From Paenibacillus_AB hodogayensis (GTDB lineage: Bacteria; Bacillota; Bacilli; Paenibacillales; NBRC-103111): DNA of 64,000 bases. The DNA lies in contig NZ_BAAAYO010000006.1 of assembly GCF_039536325.1 (NCBI RefSeq), positions 682,001 to 746,000 on the forward strand. Reading direction: 5' to 3'. The position numbers and the translations under genes were made by a program. The notes under the pieces are model-generated. The model made no database searches. It had not been told where the DNA came from and saw only the letters and a program-made list of their open reading frames with translations. Each line of letters begins with the position of its first letter. Position 1 is the stretch's first letter. Positions 33,429-43,000 of this stretch are shown here, piece by piece.

Positions 33429-34106
33429 GTGAGCGTCCAATTCCGCAACGACTGGGCTCCGCTGCTGGAAACCGAGTTTGCCAAGCCTTATTATACCGAG
33501 CTTCGCCGCTTTCTAGCCGAGGAATACCGCAGCCGGACCATCTACCCGGATATGTACGATATTTACGCCGCCTTGCATCTGACCAGCTATGAAGACACGA
33601 AGGTCGTTATCCTTGGCCAAGACCCGTACCACGGCCCCGGCCAGGCGCACGGGCTCAGTTTTTCGGTCAAGCCCGGCGTTCCCGCTCCGCCTTCGCTGCA
33701 AAATATTTTCAAAGAGCTGCACGACGATCTCGGCTGCTTTATTCCGAACAACGGCTATCTTGTCCATTGGGCCGAACAAGGCGTGCTGCTGCTCAACACG
33801 GTATTGACCGTTCAGGCGCATACCGCCAACTCCCACCGGGGCCACGGCTGGGAGTCGTTCACGGACCGCGTCATCGCCATGCTGAACGAGCGGGACAAGC
33901 CGGTCGTCTTCATCTTATGGGGTTCCCCGGCCCAGAAAAAAGCCCAATACATCGATACGTCGAAGCATTTCATCATCCGTTCGCCTCATCCGAGCCCGTT
34001 GTCGGCTTACCGCGGATTTTTCGGCAGCAAGCCGTTTTCTCGAGCCAACCGTTTTTTGAGCGAACACGGTATGAAAGAGATCGATTGGCAAATTCCGAAC
34101 TTATAA
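33429..34106 (+). CDS. ung: Uracil-DNA glycosylase
   Basis: This 225-residue family-1 UDG removes uracil from DNA. The water-activating loop GQDPYHG (Asp65) is followed by PGQAHGLSFSV, LLLNTVLTVQ and the leucine/histidine loop HPSPLSAYRGFFGSKPFS. The frame is open from 33294, but the GTG at 33429 has AGGGAG upstream and gives the family length. The next gene follows 54 bp downstream. Confidence 0.95.
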   Translation: MSVQFRNDWAPLLETEFAKPYYTELRRFLAEEYRSRTIYPDMYDIYAALHLTSYEDTKVVILGQDPYHGPGQAHGLSFSVKPGVPAPPSLQNIFKELHDDLGCFIPNNGYLVHWAEQGVLLLNTVLTVQAHTANSHRGHGWESFTDRVIAMLNERDKPVVFILWGSPAQKKAQYIDTSKHFIIRSPHPSPLSAYRGFFGSKPFSRANRFLSEHGMKEIDWQIPNL

Positions 34107-34160
34107 TTCAAAGAGATAACATCTAAGCAGGCCTTATTCGAAACGAAGGAGCGGATCGGC

Positions 34161-34526
34161 ATGGCAGATCATCTCGTTCAATACTATGTAGTCAATCGGG
34201 AGCTGACGATGTCTCCCGGTAAAATAGCCGCTCAGGTAGCTCACGCCGCTACTCTGGCGGCCATCGATCTGCTGCGCGGGGACGCTTCGCGATTTCCCGC
34301 CCCCGAATTTTTGCAATGGTTCGCAGAATGGTACGGGGACGGCATGAAAAAAATCGTGCTGAAGGGCAGCGCGTCCGCGATGGACAAGCTGGTCGGGCAA
34401 GGCTTCTATCCCGTACGCGACGGCGGTTTGACGGAAATTCCTTCCGGCTCGTTGACCGTCGTCTGTCTGCCGCCGATGCCCAAGGCCAAGGCGCAGCTGT
34501 ATGTAAAAGGGTTAAGCTTGTACTAA
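34161..34526 (+). CDS. PTH2-type peptidyl-tRNA hydrolase
   Basis: This 121-residue member of the PTH2 superfamily has LTMSPGKIAAQVAHAATLAA near residue 15 and KKIVLKGSASAMDKL near residue 65, with the family's closing Pro-rich loop. PTH2 enzymes hydrolyse peptidyl-tRNA and are the archaeal/eukaryotic type; bacteria normally rely on the unrelated Pth (PTH1). AAGGAG nine bases before the ATG supports the start. The catalytic role in this host is inferred; a regulatory or truncated homologue is possible. Confidence 0.85.
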   Translation: MADHLVQYYVVNRELTMSPGKIAAQVAHAATLAAIDLLRGDASRFPAPEFLQWFAEWYGDGMKKIVLKGSASAMDKLVGQGFYPVRDGGLTEIPSGSLTVVCLPPMPKAKAQLYVKGLSLY

Positions 34527-34551
34527 CCAGAAACGGCAAAGGTGGTTTTAC

Positions 34552-35010
34552 ATGAAACCTATACGGAATTCCGCTAAGGCGGTCATTGTTCAGGACGGCT
34601 CGGTATTGCTGACGAAAAACAAGGACGCGGAAGGCTTCTTCTATTTATTCCCAGGAGGCGGTCAGGAGCCTGCCGAAGAATTGAAGGCAGCGGTCGTCCG
34701 CGAATGTCTAGAAGAAATCGGGCGAATCGTTACCGTCGGCGAGCTGCTGCACGTTCGTGAATACATTGGTAAAAACCATCAGTTTGCGGAATGGGACGCC
34801 GATGTCCATCAGGTCGAATTTTATTTCCGCTGCGATTTATGTCCGGACGAGATCGCCGAGTTTGTCGGGTCCAACCCGGACGACCATCAGGTCGGGGTCG
34901 AATGGATCGAGCTGGCCCGCCTTAGCGAGGTTCGTCTTTATCCACAGTCGCTTGCCGACTTGCTTCGTCTCGGTCAAGCCTCCCCGTGCTACTTGGGAGA
35001 TACGCCTTAA
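34552..35010 (+). CDS. Nudix hydrolase
   Basis: This 152-residue protein has a complete Nudix box: Gly-x5-Glu-x7-Arg-Glu-x-x-Glu-Glu-x-Gly spans residues 39-60 (GGQEPAEELKAAVVRECLEEIG). It hydrolyses a nucleoside diphosphate linked to another moiety; the substrate cannot be told from sequence. The gene follows the PTH2-type gene by 25 bp and is probably cotranscribed with it. A strong terminator follows. Confidence 0.88.
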   Translation: MKPIRNSAKAVIVQDGSVLLTKNKDAEGFFYLFPGGGQEPAEELKAAVVRECLEEIGRIVTVGELLHVREYIGKNHQFAEWDADVHQVEFYFRCDLCPDEIAEFVGSNPDDHQVGVEWIELARLSEVRLYPQSLADLLRLGQASPCYLGDTP

Positions 35011-35023
35011 GCGTCTCTTAAAG

Positions 35024-35071
35024 CAAGCAAAGCCCCCGAGCTGCCAAACGGCAATTCGAGGGCTTGCTTTG
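35024..35071. terminator. Bidirectional intrinsic terminator
   Basis: A long interrupted stem (AAGCAAAGCCC...CTGCC / GGCA...GGGCTTGCTT) lies between the Nudix gene and the convergent oxidoreductase gene. Confidence 0.8.
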
Positions 35072-35079
35072 TATGCATA

Positions 35080-36156
35080 TTAGCCTTGAGCGTAAATATG
35101 CGGGTTTTGGCGGCGGCATTCTTCCATAACGGCCATTTGCTGACGCACCTGCTGCGGCGTAATTTCGAGCGGAGCTCCCGTCGTCAAAGAGTGGTGCAGC
35201 ATCAAGTAGAGCGATTTGGTGTTCTGATCGAACATCGAAAGCCCCTCGATCTGAGCGTATTCCCATGACTCCTCATACCAGGTCAGCTTCTCGCTGCAAT
35301 AAGCCGGCTCGCCATTGGCGTTGAACAGCGGCGCACGAGTCAACTCCTGTTCAGGAGCTTCCTCCGACTTGAAAAATTTCCACTGCAGCTTGTTCGTATT
35401 GCCTGTCAAACCGCCGTTCGTGCCTTGAATCGTAAATTGCGCTCTCGGGAAGGTCGAGCAGGACGAAATTTCAAGGTCGATCGTCGGACGGCCTTGACCG
35501 CGCAAAATGATTTTGACATAGTCTTCGGCGTCGCCAAACGTATTGGCTCTGTCCATGATACACGTTACTTGCGGCATAATGTCCGTGCCGAACAGTTGCA
35601 GCGCCTGGTCCACCGGATGCGGTCCGGTATTCAGCAGATTGCCGCCGTTGTTCGATTGCAGCGTCTGCCAGTCCCAGCGGCGGGCGAAGCCGTTGTTCGT
35701 GAAGTCGACCTGCACGATGCGTCCGAGCACGCCAGAGTCGATGATTTCACGCATTTTCAGGAATGCCGGCATGTAGCGCGATTGCTGGAACACCGCGAGC
35801 ACTTTGCCGTTTTTCTCAGCGGCGGCGATCAGTTGGTCCACTTCCTCCGGCGTCTTGGCAAGCGGCTTTTCGCAAAGCACGTTTACGCCCTTGTTCAGCA
35901 GATCGAGCGAGATCGGGAAGTGCAGATCGCTCGGCGACGCGTTGACGACCAGGTCAAGCTCTTCATTAGCGACCATCTCTTCATAAGTTGCGTACGCTTT
36001 ACAGCCATATTCCTGCTCGGCGCGAACGCGGCGGTCTTCCAAGCCGTCCGCTACAGCCGTCACTTTGTATTGGTCGCCAAGCCGCACAAGCAAATGTCCG
36101 TGAATGTTCCGTCCGCTGCGGCCTTGTCCGATAATGCCCACCTTTAAAATACTCAT
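35080..36156 (-). CDS. Gfo/Idh/MocA-family oxidoreductase
   Basis: This 358-residue NAD(P)-dependent oxidoreductase has an N-terminal Rossmann domain with GIIGQGRSGRNIHG, the signature CEKPLAKTPEE (Lys in EKP, near residue 95) and the GPHPVDQALQLFG motif near residue 185. The family oxidises sugars and inositols. The start is ATG 36156, with AAAGGAG upstream; the longer frame to 36198 is not used. An AraC-type regulator lies 130 bp upstream on the same strand and could control it. Substrate unknown. Confidence 0.9.
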   Translation of the reverse strand: MSILKVGIIGQGRSGRNIHGHLLVRLGDQYKVTAVADGLEDRRVRAEQEYGCKAYATYEEMVANEELDLVVNASPSDLHFPISLDLLNKGVNVLCEKPLAKTPEEVDQLIAAAEKNGKVLAVFQQSRYMPAFLKMREIIDSGVLGRIVQVDFTNNGFARRWDWQTLQSNNGGNLLNTGPHPVDQALQLFGTDIMPQVTCIMDRANTFGDAEDYVKIILRGQGRPTIDLEISSCSTFPRAQFTIQGTNGGLTGNTNKLQWKFFKSEEAPEQELTRAPLFNANGEPAYCSEKLTWYEESWEYAQIEGLSMFDQNTKSLYLMLHHSLTTGAPLEITPQQVRQQMAVMEECRRQNPHIYAQG

Positions 36157-36286
36157 TGTTTTTCTCGACTCCTTTATTGGCTTGCGATTATTGAGCATGA
36201 AAAGAACCGTTGCACGTAACTAAATATACCGTGTAACGGCCCATGCCGCTTGCACTATTTTATTAATTGCTTTGATTTATTTTTCG

Positions 36287-37177
36287 TTATTCCAGTACCG
36301 ACTTTTTGTAATCGGTCGGCGTCATGCCGGTTCTTTTTTTGAACGTGCGGATAAAGTGGCTCAGATGGCGGAAGCCGACCTGGAAGCAAATTTGCGTCAT
36401 CGTATGCGCGCCGATCCGGATCAGCTCCTTGGCCCGCTCGATTCGGACCTCGTGCAAATATTCCACGAACGTCTGACCTGTAGTCTTCTTGAACAGATGG
36501 CTGAAATACGCCGGCGTCATATTGGCGATGACCGCGCCCTGCTCTAGCGGAATATCTTGCCCGTAGTTTTCCTGAATGTACCGGATGACATCGTCGAATT
36601 GCTTGTATTGCGGACGCTGGCCCTCCGCCGACTGACGCTGGCGCTCCGTTTTGCGGAACTCCCGGTCGATCAGGATTAGCAGCTTGACCACATTGATCTG
36701 TACCGAAAATTCGTAGCCTTCTTCGCGATTCTGTACTTCCTCCTGGATGTCCTGGAGCAGCCCCTCGACGAGAAGCTGCTTGTCTTGGGAAATATGCAGC
36801 CACGGCTGCAGCCATTCGGAAGCGGTGCCGGTATTTTCAAAGTGAACGACATGCTGAAACAGCGATCTTGAAAACGGCTTCAAATGATCTCCCAGAAAAG
36901 CCGGCATAAAATCGAGCAGCACGAATTCAAATTCTTTGTCCTCGAACGAGTTGATACAGTGGGGCCGCAATGGCGGAATGATGAACAGATCGCCTTTGCC
37001 GACAGTCAGCGTTTTATCGCAAAAGGTGTGTGCCCCGACTCCCCTGACCACGTAAGCAAGCTGAATATAATCGTGCATATGCAACCTTTGATTCATCTTG
37101 CTTCCTTTATGCCGGATGAATTTGAACTGGAAATCGTCGTTCAGTTGATCCTTGAATTGCAACAACTGGGCGCTCAT
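36287..37177 (-). CDS. AraC-family transcriptional regulator
   Basis: This 296-residue regulator has an N-terminal cupin-like sensing half (MHDYIQLAYVVRGVGAHTF, FIIPPLRPHCI) and a C-terminal double helix-turn-helix (from about residue 190: NYGQDIPLEQGAVIANMTPAYFSHLFKKTTG, then FRHLSHFIRTFKKRTGMTPTDYKK). Effector is probably a sugar. ATG 37177 with GGGAGG upstream was chosen over the frame start at 37201. The downstream oxidoreductase gene is the nearest candidate target. Confidence 0.9.
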   Translation of the reverse strand: MSAQLLQFKDQLNDDFQFKFIRHKGSKMNQRLHMHDYIQLAYVVRGVGAHTFCDKTLTVGKGDLFIIPPLRPHCINSFEDKEFEFVLLDFMPAFLGDHLKPFSRSLFQHVVHFENTGTASEWLQPWLHISQDKQLLVEGLLQDIQEEVQNREEGYEFSVQINVVKLLILIDREFRKTERQRQSAEGQRPQYKQFDDVIRYIQENYGQDIPLEQGAVIANMTPAYFSHLFKKTTGQTFVEYLHEVRIERAKELIRIGAHTMTQICFQVGFRHLSHFIRTFKKRTGMTPTDYKKSVLE

Positions 37178-37304
37178 GACGTTCCTCCCGTGACGCGGCA
37201 ATGAAAGCCGACTCGGCTTGCCGTTTCTACCCTTAGTCTATTACAAAAAGGCCGTTCAAACAATACCGGGTTTGTCCTTAAACAGTCTGTAACACGTTCG
37301 CCCG

Positions 37305-38678
37305 TCATTTCAAAAAACGGCGCATGAGCCGGTAGCCGGACTTCGACGACGGGTAGCGGAACGGCATATCGAAGGCGGTCGTCTGCTTCAGCACGCTTTT
37401 GTAATGGGAGAAGGCGCGAAAGCCGAATTCTCCGTGGTAGCTGCCTGTCCCGCTCTCTCCTACGCCCCCGAACGGCAAATACGGGGTGGCGACATGCATC
37501 AGCGTATCGTTAATACAGCCGCCGCCAAACGACAATCGGTCGACGACTCGCTGCTGCACCGTTTCATCCTTGGCGAACACATACAGTGCAAGCGGCTTCG
37601 GCTTATCCAGCACGAAGCGGATCGCCTCATCCAACTCGCCGTATTCGAGCACAGGGAGGATCGGGCCGAATATTTCCTCCTTCATGACCTGAGCGTCCAG
37701 AGGGACATTGTCAAGCGCCGTCGGCGCGATTTTCCGCAGCAGCGCATCCGTCTCGCCTCCGAAGACGATCTCCCCTTCGTCCAAATAGCTCTTGAGCCGA
37801 TCATAGTGTCGGTCGTTGACGATTTTCGGATAAAGCGGGCTGCGCACCGGCGCTTTGCCGTAAAACCGCTCCACCTCCTGCCGCATCTTCTCCAGCAGCT
37901 CCTGCTTGACTTCCCGGTGCACGAGCAAATAGTCCGGCGCAACGCACGTCTGACCGCCGTTCGTGAACTTGCCGAAGGCGATCCGCCGCGCGGCCAGCTT
38001 CAGATCGGCATCGCGATGTACGATGCACGGGCTTTTCCCGCCAAGCTCCAGCGTAACCGGAATGAGCCTGCGCGCGGCCGCCTCGGCCACTTTTTTTCCG
38101 ATCGAGGTGCTTCCGGTGAAGAAGACGGTGTCGAACGGCTGCTCCAGCAGCTCCGTGCTCGTCTCCGGCCCTCCCTCGACAACCGCAATATGACGAGGAT
38201 CGAAATGATCCCGCACCAGCGCGGAAATTAGCGACGATACGGAAGGCGTCAGCTCCGAGGGCTTCACTACGGCCGTATTGCCGGCGGCAATAGCGGCAAC
38301 GAGCGGAGTAAACGTAAGGTTTACGGGGTAATTCCATGGCGATATGATCAGCGCGGTTCCGTACGGCTCCGGCACGATATAGCTTTTGCTGCCGAGCATG
38401 GCGGTCATGCTTTTGACTTTGCGGGCTTTCACCCATTTCTTCAAATGCTTCATGGCAAACGATATTTCATGCAGCACGACCCCGATTTCCGTCGCGTAAG
38501 CCTCCGCCTTCGGCTTGCTCAAGTCGCGGTGAAGCGCTTCGAAAAGCTGGTCCTCCGCCCCTTGCAGCGTCTCTCGCAGCTTCTGCAGCGTATCGAGGCG
38601 GTGCCGGATGTCTTTGGTCATGCCGCTGTCGTAATATTGCTTTTGTCGTTCCACCAGTTCGCTTAAGGATATGTCCAT
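37305..38678 (-). CDS. Aldehyde dehydrogenase (class 3-like)
   Basis: This 457-residue NAD(P)-dependent aldehyde dehydrogenase resembles YwdH/ALDH3. Shown are ISPWNYPVNLTFTPLVAAIAAGN and PSELTP, the catalytic Glu in TLELGGKSPCIV, the nucleophile Cys in FTNGGQTCVAPDY, and the ALDH3-type ending PFGGVGESGTGSYHGEFGFRAFSH. The hydrophobic/basic C-terminus (YRLMRRFLK) could contact membranes, as in fatty-aldehyde enzymes. ATG 38678 was preferred over the upstream frame start at 38759, which would overlap the promoter shared with the divergent LacI-type gene. Confidence 0.93.
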   Translation of the reverse strand: MDISLSELVERQKQYYDSGMTKDIRHRLDTLQKLRETLQGAEDQLFEALHRDLSKPKAEAYATEIGVVLHEISFAMKHLKKWVKARKVKSMTAMLGSKSYIVPEPYGTALIISPWNYPVNLTFTPLVAAIAAGNTAVVKPSELTPSVSSLISALVRDHFDPRHIAVVEGGPETSTELLEQPFDTVFFTGSTSIGKKVAEAAARRLIPVTLELGGKSPCIVHRDADLKLAARRIAFGKFTNGGQTCVAPDYLLVHREVKQELLEKMRQEVERFYGKAPVRSPLYPKIVNDRHYDRLKSYLDEGEIVFGGETDALLRKIAPTALDNVPLDAQVMKEEIFGPILPVLEYGELDEAIRFVLDKPKPLALYVFAKDETVQQRVVDRLSFGGGCINDTLMHVATPYLPFGGVGESGTGSYHGEFGFRAFSHYKSVLKQTTAFDMPFRYPSSKSGYRLMRRFLK

Positions 38679-38770
38679 TACGCATTCCGCCTTCCCGGGC
38701 TCAATGAAAAGTTGCCCCGACATCCATAATTCACTACAATGATAAAGACAAACCGACAAAGGACGATCCT

Positions 38771-39778
38771 ATGGTAACGATTTACGATATCGCCAAGCGG
38801 GCGAATGTCTCCGCGATGACGGTTTCCCGGGTCATCAACAATTCCGGCCGGATCAGCGCGAGCACGCGCGAGAAAGTAAAGCGGATCATGGAGGAGCTCC
38901 ACTACGTCCCGAACTCGACGGCGCGCAGCCTCGTCAAGCAGGAAACGAAGATGCTCTCGCTCCTCATTACTGATATCACGAATCCGTTCTTCACCACGCT
39001 CGCCCGGGGGGCCGAGGACGCCGCCATGGAGCTCGGCTACAAGCTGCTGTTCGGCAACAGCGACGAAAAGCTGTCCAAGGAGCGGGAATATGTGGACATG
39101 ATGCTTTCGACGCGCGTCGATGGCTTGCTATTTGCCCCCGCCTCGGACGACTCCGCGGAGCATTTGACCATGCTGAACGTCCATCAGGTGCCTTTCGTGC
39201 TTGTCGACCGGGACGTGCCCGGCGTGGAGGCGGACGTCGTGCTCGGCGAAAACCGCTCGGGAGCGGCCCGGCTTACGGCCTACCTGCTCGCTCTCGGCCA
39301 CCGGCGCATCGCGCTCATCAACGGCTTCGGCACCGTATCGACCGCCAGGGAGCGGTTCGCGGGCTATTGCGATGCGCTCGCGGAGCACGGTATCGGCTAC
39401 GACAAGTCGCTTGTCGTCGAATACGGCTATAACCGGTTCGACGATCCGGACAAGCTGGAGCGGGTCATGCGGCTGCCTGACCCGCCAACAGCTATATTCG
39501 CGGCCAATAACGTGCTGGCCGTCAGCATCATCGCTTTTTTGCGCGGCAAAGGGATCGGTGTTCCCGAGCAAATGTCCGTCGTCTGCTTCGAGGATGTCGG
39601 CCTCGCCTCGAAGCTGGATCCGTTCCTGACGGTGGTCATGCAGCCTGCTTACGACTTCGGCTACAAAGGCGTACGACTGCTGATCGACCGCATTCGCCGC
39701 AAGGACGAGCTGGAGCGGCAGACGATCCGCCTCCCTTCGGAGATGATCATCCGCAAGTCGGCGGGGCCTCCGGCATAA
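38771..39778 (+). CDS. LacI-family transcriptional regulator
   Basis: This 335-residue repressor has an N-terminal LacI helix-turn-helix and hinge (TIYDIAKRANVSAMTVSRVINN, then ARSLV) and a periplasmic-binding-like effector domain from about residue 60. AAAGGA lies seven bases before the ATG. It is divergent from the aldehyde dehydrogenase gene with only 92 bp between starts, so that gene and itself are likely targets. Confidence 0.92.
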   Translation: MVTIYDIAKRANVSAMTVSRVINNSGRISASTREKVKRIMEELHYVPNSTARSLVKQETKMLSLLITDITNPFFTTLARGAEDAAMELGYKLLFGNSDEKLSKEREYVDMMLSTRVDGLLFAPASDDSAEHLTMLNVHQVPFVLVDRDVPGVEADVVLGENRSGAARLTAYLLALGHRRIALINGFGTVSTARERFAGYCDALAEHGIGYDKSLVVEYGYNRFDDPDKLERVMRLPDPPTAIFAANNVLAVSIIAFLRGKGIGVPEQMSVVCFEDVGLASKLDPFLTVVMQPAYDFGYKGVRLLIDRIRRKDELERQTIRLPSEMIIRKSAGPPA

Positions 39779-39841
39779 GCGCGTCGAGCGGCTCTGACCG
39801 CCGCCCGCTTGCCTCAAACGAAACACCCTATTATGGAAAGG

Positions 39842-40051
39842 ATGTCAACCGTGGACGTCGTCAACATTAGCGGCCTAGAGCCGGATTTTTTCATTACCGT
39901 CGCCTTATTCATTCTGTTTATCCTGTCCATGCTCGGCATGGGCGTCCTCCGGCTATTTCAGCAGTTCAAACGCAGCGGCATCCTCTATATCGCAACCGGC
40001 CTGGTCGGCATCGTCGCCTTCGTCGTCGTGCTGAATGTCTGGTACGTCTAG
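39842..40051 (+). CDS. Small two-helix membrane protein
   Basis: This predicted protein of 66-69 residues has two hydrophobic helices (FFITVALFILFILSMLGMGV and ILYIATGLVGIVAFVVVLNV) joined by a short basic loop, LFQQFKRSG. AAAGG directly before ATG 39842 leaves no spacer for it, while the GTG at 39851 is well spaced; either start is possible. No family could be assigned with confidence, though similar short proteins are widespread in Paenibacillus. It is convergent with the helicase gene. Confidence 0.6.
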   Translation: MSTVDVVNISGLEPDFFITVALFILFILSMLGMGVLRLFQQFKRSGILYIATGLVGIVAFVVVLNVWYV

Positions 40052-40078
40052 AATCCGCCAGCCCAGACGGGGCGGGCA

Positions 40079-43000
40079 TTACCCGCCCCGCAAGCTGCTC
40101 GGCCACAGGACGAACGCGTCCCGGTCGGATTCGGCGCCGATGCGCCGGAACAAGTCCGCGGCTTCCGTACGCGGAGCAGCCGTCCCGTTCCAGCTGTCCA
40201 CCACGATTTTCCGCAAGCCCGACTGCTTCAGCATAACGCGCACCGCCTCCAGCACAACCTCCGTCTCTCCGCCTTCTTCCAGCCCTTCGCGGTCGATCGT
40301 CACGAATCGTTTGCCGTTATTCTCGATCCACAGCACCCATTTCCCGTTGAGGAATACCAGGTAGTTGCCGGTTTTGCGAGCAAACGACGGCTTGTCCTTC
40401 CCCTTGTCCGTCTCCGGCCATTTCAGCAGCGAGCCGTAAGGATTCGCCGGATCGACGGACGACAGCACCACAACTCCCGCATCGCCCGCCTGAGCGGGCT
40501 GCCGCAGCCGTTCCACTGTCTGTGGGGCGGCCACCTGCATATGGGGGATGCCTTCGATCCAGAAGCCGCGCGCCACCATCCCCCAATCCTCGAGCTTGCG
40601 GATCGTGTCCTGCAGTCGTCCGGGCTCGGCTGGCAGATGACGGCCGATGACGTCTCTCGTAATAACCCCGTAGCTTTGCAGCAGATGATGAATCCAGGCA
40701 ACGACCCTTTTCTCCTCCGCGCCGCCGTCTTTGACCTTCGCACCGGCAGCGCCGTTCTTGCTCACGCCGGCCGGCAGATCGCCGACGTCCCCGCCGTCGA
40801 TCGCATACCAGCGGCCGAGACCGGACTGGAACCCTTTGCGGGAAGACGCGCGCACGCCGGAGCCGTGCAGCCGGATCGGGGCGAATTGGTCGTTGGAAAC
40901 CCGCCCGTCCCAGACGAGCCTGAGCAGCTTTTCCATCAATTCGGAGGGCGGCAGCCCGGTCTCGCGGCTCAGTCCTGTCAGGAAGCTTGCCCCTTTCGTT
41001 TGGAGCAGCATCAGCAGTTCGGGCTCGGAAGCCGGTTCTCCGGCGGTTGTCCACGGCGCGTAAAGCTCCCGCGATTCGGCCAGGTAAAAGGCGATCCGCC
41101 CTTCCTTCTCCCCCTCCTCTTTGCGTCCGAACCAGACGACCTCGCCGCCCGCGCACAGCAGGTCGAGCATATCTTTGCGGTAGTCCGCCACACGGACCGG
41201 GAAGACGAACGATTCCCAATGCGACAACGGCAAGTAGATCCCTTGCAGCACCGCGATCGCTTCTCGCAGCCCGTCGCTGCCGGTCAACCGTTCGCCGGGC
41301 AGCACCCGCTGGATGCCGAGCAGCAAGCGGCAGTAGCGGGCCGGATCGACCGGCTCCACCCGTTTGCGCATCTGACCGATCGAGAATCGCAGCAGACGGG
41401 CCGCCGCGCTCCGGCTCGTCCATAACGCCTCGTCGGGCGAGCCCGCAAAGGGCGATCGCTCGATCGTGCCGTCCTGTGTCCACCGGTCGATCCACGCGTC
41501 CGCTTCGACGGCTCCCAAACCGTAACGAGCGGCAAGCTGCTCGGAGGTAAAGGCGATTTGCCGCTCTGCGTACCGCCGCAAAATAAACGACGCCGACACC
41601 GGATCGTCATCGAACGTCCGATACGTCTCCGTCTCGTCCCCGCAAATCCACCGGCTTTCGCCTCCTGCCTGCACCGCATGAATGCGATCCCGCTTGCGCA
41701 AAAGCTCAATGGCTTGCTCCGCCGAGCCATCCGTCCCGATCCGGCTGCGGATTTCCGCCGCGGTCAGGTCGCCCTGCCTTTTCAGCAGACGATACAGCCG
41801 TTCCTCCGCGGGGAGCTGCCGGTAGCGCGGCTGCACATCCTCGCCGCCGGCTTCTTGTCCGTCTTCCTCTCTAGCGGGCTCAGACGAACCCGTCTCCGCT
41901 CCGGAGCTCGGATCTGCCGTCCCGTCGATCCACGCCTGCGCTTCTTCTGCATCCATCAGTCCCTGGAACGCCGCAGGCTCGAAAAACTGGCCGGCCAGCT
42001 GCTTGCTGACCGTCAGCAGCCGGTATTGGATATCCTGCGGCACCGCATCGGATTCGTACAGCACCGTATTGACAAACTCCCATACGAACTGAGACGCGAA
42101 CGGCGACGGATACCCGCTTTGCCGCGATTCGAGGCGAATAGCGCCGCTGTGCAGACCGTGCAGCAGCTCCTTGACCCGCTGCGGGGCAAGCGATTCGTAC
42201 ATGCAGATGCGCATCGTTTCGCGGATGAACGGGAAGCGGTCGGCATACGGCAGCGATTCCTCCAGCAGCCGCTCGCTTCTCATCCGCTGCTGCCAAAGCG
42301 GTACGCGCGTAAAGCCGCGGGCCAGCATCAGCGAGGTTTGCGCCAGATGACGGAACGTGATGCCGAACAGCGGAGAGGACGGGATCGATTCGGCTATCAG
42401 CTCCTCCAGGTTGTCCTCGCGGACGTTCATCCATAGATCGGCATATTCTTGCTTCCAATCCTGAAAAATAAACTCGATGCCGTTGTCCCTGACATAGGTA
42501 TATATTTTCGAAGACGACCGCGTCTCGTATAGCCGCTGTAGCGCCAGCTGCCACGTCCGATTCGTGCGCCTGCCGAATACGGTATGAATCACAAGGTGGT
42601 GCTTCTTCACTTCGTCCTCGTAGTGCTCGACGACGATCTTGTGCCGGTGCGGCACGGAGCTCGCCGCTCTCTGCGCATCGACAAGGCCCGTCAGCGACCG
42701 GGCCGCATGCTCGTCCAGCCGGTACTCGGCCATCAGCCAGGCGACTGTAAGCTGCGTATCCTCGGTTGCAGTTCGGCGCTCCAGCTCCTCCAGCAGTTCG
42801 CCCACCTTGCACGAAAGCTCGTACGACCGGCCTTCCCCGTCCCCCCGCCAAAAGGGAATTTCGCTGTAGGCGTTAGCCGGCACCTCGGACGCATAGATGC
42901 GGTCGCCCTTGATCGAAACGATCCGGTACGAAGCCGTGCCGAGCTGGAACACGTCGCCCGCGCGGCTCTCGTGGACATATTCCTCATCAAGCTCGCCGAT

